This document shows, in pieces, positions 62,360-64,000 of a stretch of DNA of 64,000 bases. Origin of the DNA: JAAOII01 sp965207945 (GTDB lineage: Bacteria > Pseudomonadota > Gammaproteobacteria > CBDBNL01 > JAAOII01); assembly GCA_965207945.1 (NCBI GenBank), contig OZ242303.1, positions 992,001 through 1,056,000 of the forward strand. Direction: 5' to 3'. Made by a program: the position numbers and the translations under genes. The notes beneath the pieces were generated by a model, which was not told the origin of the DNA, did not search any database, and saw nothing but the letters and a program-made list of their open reading frames with translations. The first letter of the stretch is position 1. Every line of letters starts with the position of its first letter.

Positions 62360-64000
62360 GTGACATCAATTAACCAGGCGCTTAACCACCAACAAAGCAT
62401 GATCGTCAAGGCACCTGCGGGCTCAGGTAAAACCGAGCTGCTCGTGCAAAGATACTTAACTCTATTAGCAGAAGCATGTGATGATCCCTGCCAAATAGTA
62501 GCAATCACCTTCACGCGCAAAGCAGCTGCTGAAATGAGAAGGCGCATTCGCGAGGAGTTAGAACGAACCGCCCCTCCTGAAGAACCCCACAAAAAAATAA
62601 CCTATCAGCTAGCACAAAAGGTGATCGCAAAAGCAAAACAGAAAAAATGGCTAACAGAAAGAATAATAACCAGTGATAACGTAACCACAATTGACTCTTT
62701 CTGTCATACTTTGGTATCATTAGACCCATTGAAAGCTGAGTTTTGGACTATGCCAGAGATAGTAATGGATGAAGAAATAACACAGCTATATTTGGAGGCA
62801 TCAGAAAATGCATTAGCAACAATGCAGCTCACAGAAGAAAACAAACAAGGATTGATGCAGCTGCTATATCTCCACAGCAATAGCCGCAATAAGCTAAAAG
62901 CTAGCGTCGCTTCAATACTCTCAAATAGGGTAGCAATATTGCCGCTTATAGATGAGAAAGAGTATAATCCCGCCGCACAACTACACTTACTGATTGAAGA
63001 ACTCAAAAGGCGTCTTGTCCAATCAGCCCCTACAGATATGTTGGACGAAATCACCAAAATACTAAACGACAACCTCCAACACTGTCCAGAACCTCCATTC
63101 ATAACACCTGATGCAAACACCAACTGGCAAGATTGCCTGCTTGAGGATTGGCAAAACCTATCAAAAATACTCTTAACTAGCGGCGAAACATTACGCCGGC
63201 CATCAGGTCTGAACAAAAGGCATGGCTTCTTCACAGGAAGCGATACTAAAAAGCAAATGCAATTGATGTTAGAAGAATTACAACAAAAAAACGAATGGAT
63301 TGAAATATTGGCAAAGTCACGCCTATGGGCTGAAGAATATAAGGCGGAAGAATTACATTTAGTTAAAGCCGCTCAAACGTTAATAAAGTTTGCTTCAGCC
63401 CACTTATTACAGATATTCAAACGCGACAATAAATGTGACCATAGCGCCATAATGCTTGCTGCTATAGCAGTCATGGGGCAAGAGAACTCCCCCACCCTAC
63501 TTGCCGAACGGCTCGGTTATCGTCTAAGGCACCTATTGGTTGACGAGTTCCAAGACACATCTTATGGACAGCTGCAGTTATTGCAAGCCATATCTGCAGG
63601 ATGGGATGCGGCAACCTCCAATAGTTTATTCTTAGTGGGCGACCCAATGCAGTCCATCTATGCTTTTCGTCAAGCGGATGTGCGCATATTCAACCGCCTA
63701 TGGGATGAACAGCGACTTGGACAAGTCCCCCTAATAAGAATTACTCTGCAATATAATTATCGTTCTGAGGCACAACTCGTTGAGTGGTTCAATCAAACAT
63801 TCGCGCAAGTATTTCCTGCTAAGGCAGATAATCTCATTGATGCAGTATCCTACACGCACACTAATCCTGCAAACTCTGATAATTCATCAGTCATTACTTC
63901 TAACCAAACAACAAAAGATGAGGTTCTCTCTCATCTGGGGATTATTCACCCAGATAACTTCACTCCTTCTGCACAGCAGTTATTTCAGCCAATAATCAGT
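62360..64000 (+). CDS. UvrD/Rep-family helicase, AddA/RecB-like (partial)
   Basis: A GTG start 3 bp after the previous stop opens a frame of 547 codons that runs off the window. Superfamily 1 motifs are present in order: Q motif (LNHQQSMIVKA), Walker A APAGSGKTELL (about 19-29), motif Ia ITFTRKAAAEMRRR, motif Ic TTIDSFCHTL, motif II LVDEFQDTS (about 394-402), motif III LVGDPMQSIYAFRQADV (about 425-441) and motif IV LQYNYRS. The sequence resembles long RecB/AddA-type helicase-nucleases, but the nuclease end is outside the window. It probably works in double-strand break repair. Confidence 0.9.
   Translation, partial: MTSINQALNHQQSMIVKAPAGSGKTELLVQRYLTLLAEACDDPCQIVAITFTRKAAAEMRRRIREELERTAPPEEPHKKITYQLAQKVIAKAKQKKWLTERIITSDNVTTIDSFCHTLVSLDPLKAEFWTMPEIVMDEEITQLYLEASENALATMQLTEENKQGLMQLLYLHSNSRNKLKASVASILSNRVAILPLIDEKEYNPAAQLHLLIEELKRRLVQSAPTDMLDEITKILNDNLQHCPEPPFITPDANTNWQDCLLEDWQNLSKILLTSGETLRRPSGLNKRHGFFTGSDTKKQMQLMLEELQQKNEWIEILAKSRLWAEEYKAEELHLVKAAQTLIKFASAHLLQIFKRDNKCDHSAIMLAAIAVMGQENSPTLLAERLGYRLRHLLVDEFQDTSYGQLQLLQAISAGWDAATSNSLFLVGDPMQSIYAFRQADVRIFNRLWDEQRLGQVPLIRITLQYNYRSEAQLVEWFNQTFAQVFPAKADNLIDAVSYTHTNPANSDNSSVITSNQTTKDEVLSHLGIIHPDNFTPSAQQLFQPIIS

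Noticed and set aside
62704..63234. A 176-codon minus-strand frame
   Set aside because: It is antisense to the UvrD/AddA-type helicase, whose motifs run continuously on the plus strand.

Overview
This window is AT-rich DNA from a gammaproteobacterium. The evidence is a two-domain ArgA, the order fmdB-aspS-yebC-ruvC, the cluster hfq-hflX-hflK-hflC, a gspC-D-E-F type II secretion operon, and adk with the cysteine-free LID of Gram-negative bacteria. I cannot name the genus. Several genes have TTG or GTG starts, genes are tightly packed, and Shine-Dalgarno sequences are weak.

Layout. 1-4851: the start of a type II secretion operon on the minus strand (gspC, D, E and a partial gspF). 4976-9081: argA, then adk, tsaB and an AbrB-family membrane protein on the plus strand. 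9113-20066: mostly minus-strand housekeeping genes (acetoacetyl-CoA synthetase, gltA, ruvC, yebC, aspS, fmdB, phhB, hflC, hflK, hflX, hfq). 20142-26319: tRNA-Arg, tRNA-Ser, a YugP-like protease, argD, an O-methyltransferase, a Tas-like reductase and an ABC exporter.

26375-49027 is an accessory island for surface-glycan synthesis. It holds three GT11 (alpha-1,2-fucosyltransferase-type) genes, two GT10 (alpha-1,3/4-fucosyltransferase-type) genes, seven intact GT2 genes in two paralogous families, a sialyltransferase-like gene next to a KdsC-type phosphatase, a further GT2-like gene and a GT4 gene. The left half is a repeated convergent pair (GT11 on plus, GT2 family A on minus). Around the pairs lie pseudogenes, orphaned leader repeats, a broken DDE transposase, and short fragments of an ABC transporter gene and a sugar aminotransferase gene. 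The first GT11 gene carries an in-frame run of 11 C, the kind of tract that makes fucosyltransferases phase variable in Helicobacter. My reading is a repertoire for variable fucosylated, perhaps Lewis/H-like, surface glycans, shuffled by recombination between paralogues and by slippage. That reading is inference.

49014-64000: a phosphofructokinase with an unusual donor-site residue, rhomboid protease, rmuC, lgt, and an arginine-type ABC transporter. The transporter ATPase is separated from its binding protein and permeases by three lipid-linked glycosylation genes. Then come a 5'-nucleotidase, tRNA-Ile, a DUF1624 membrane acyltransferase and a UvrD/AddA-type helicase cut by the window end.

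Other oddities: an Hfq whose proximal RNA-binding residues are nearly all replaced while the fold and distal face are kept; a 15-bp tandem repeat inside acetoacetyl-CoA synthetase; and a collapsed tandem duplicate beside a GT-C-like membrane gene.
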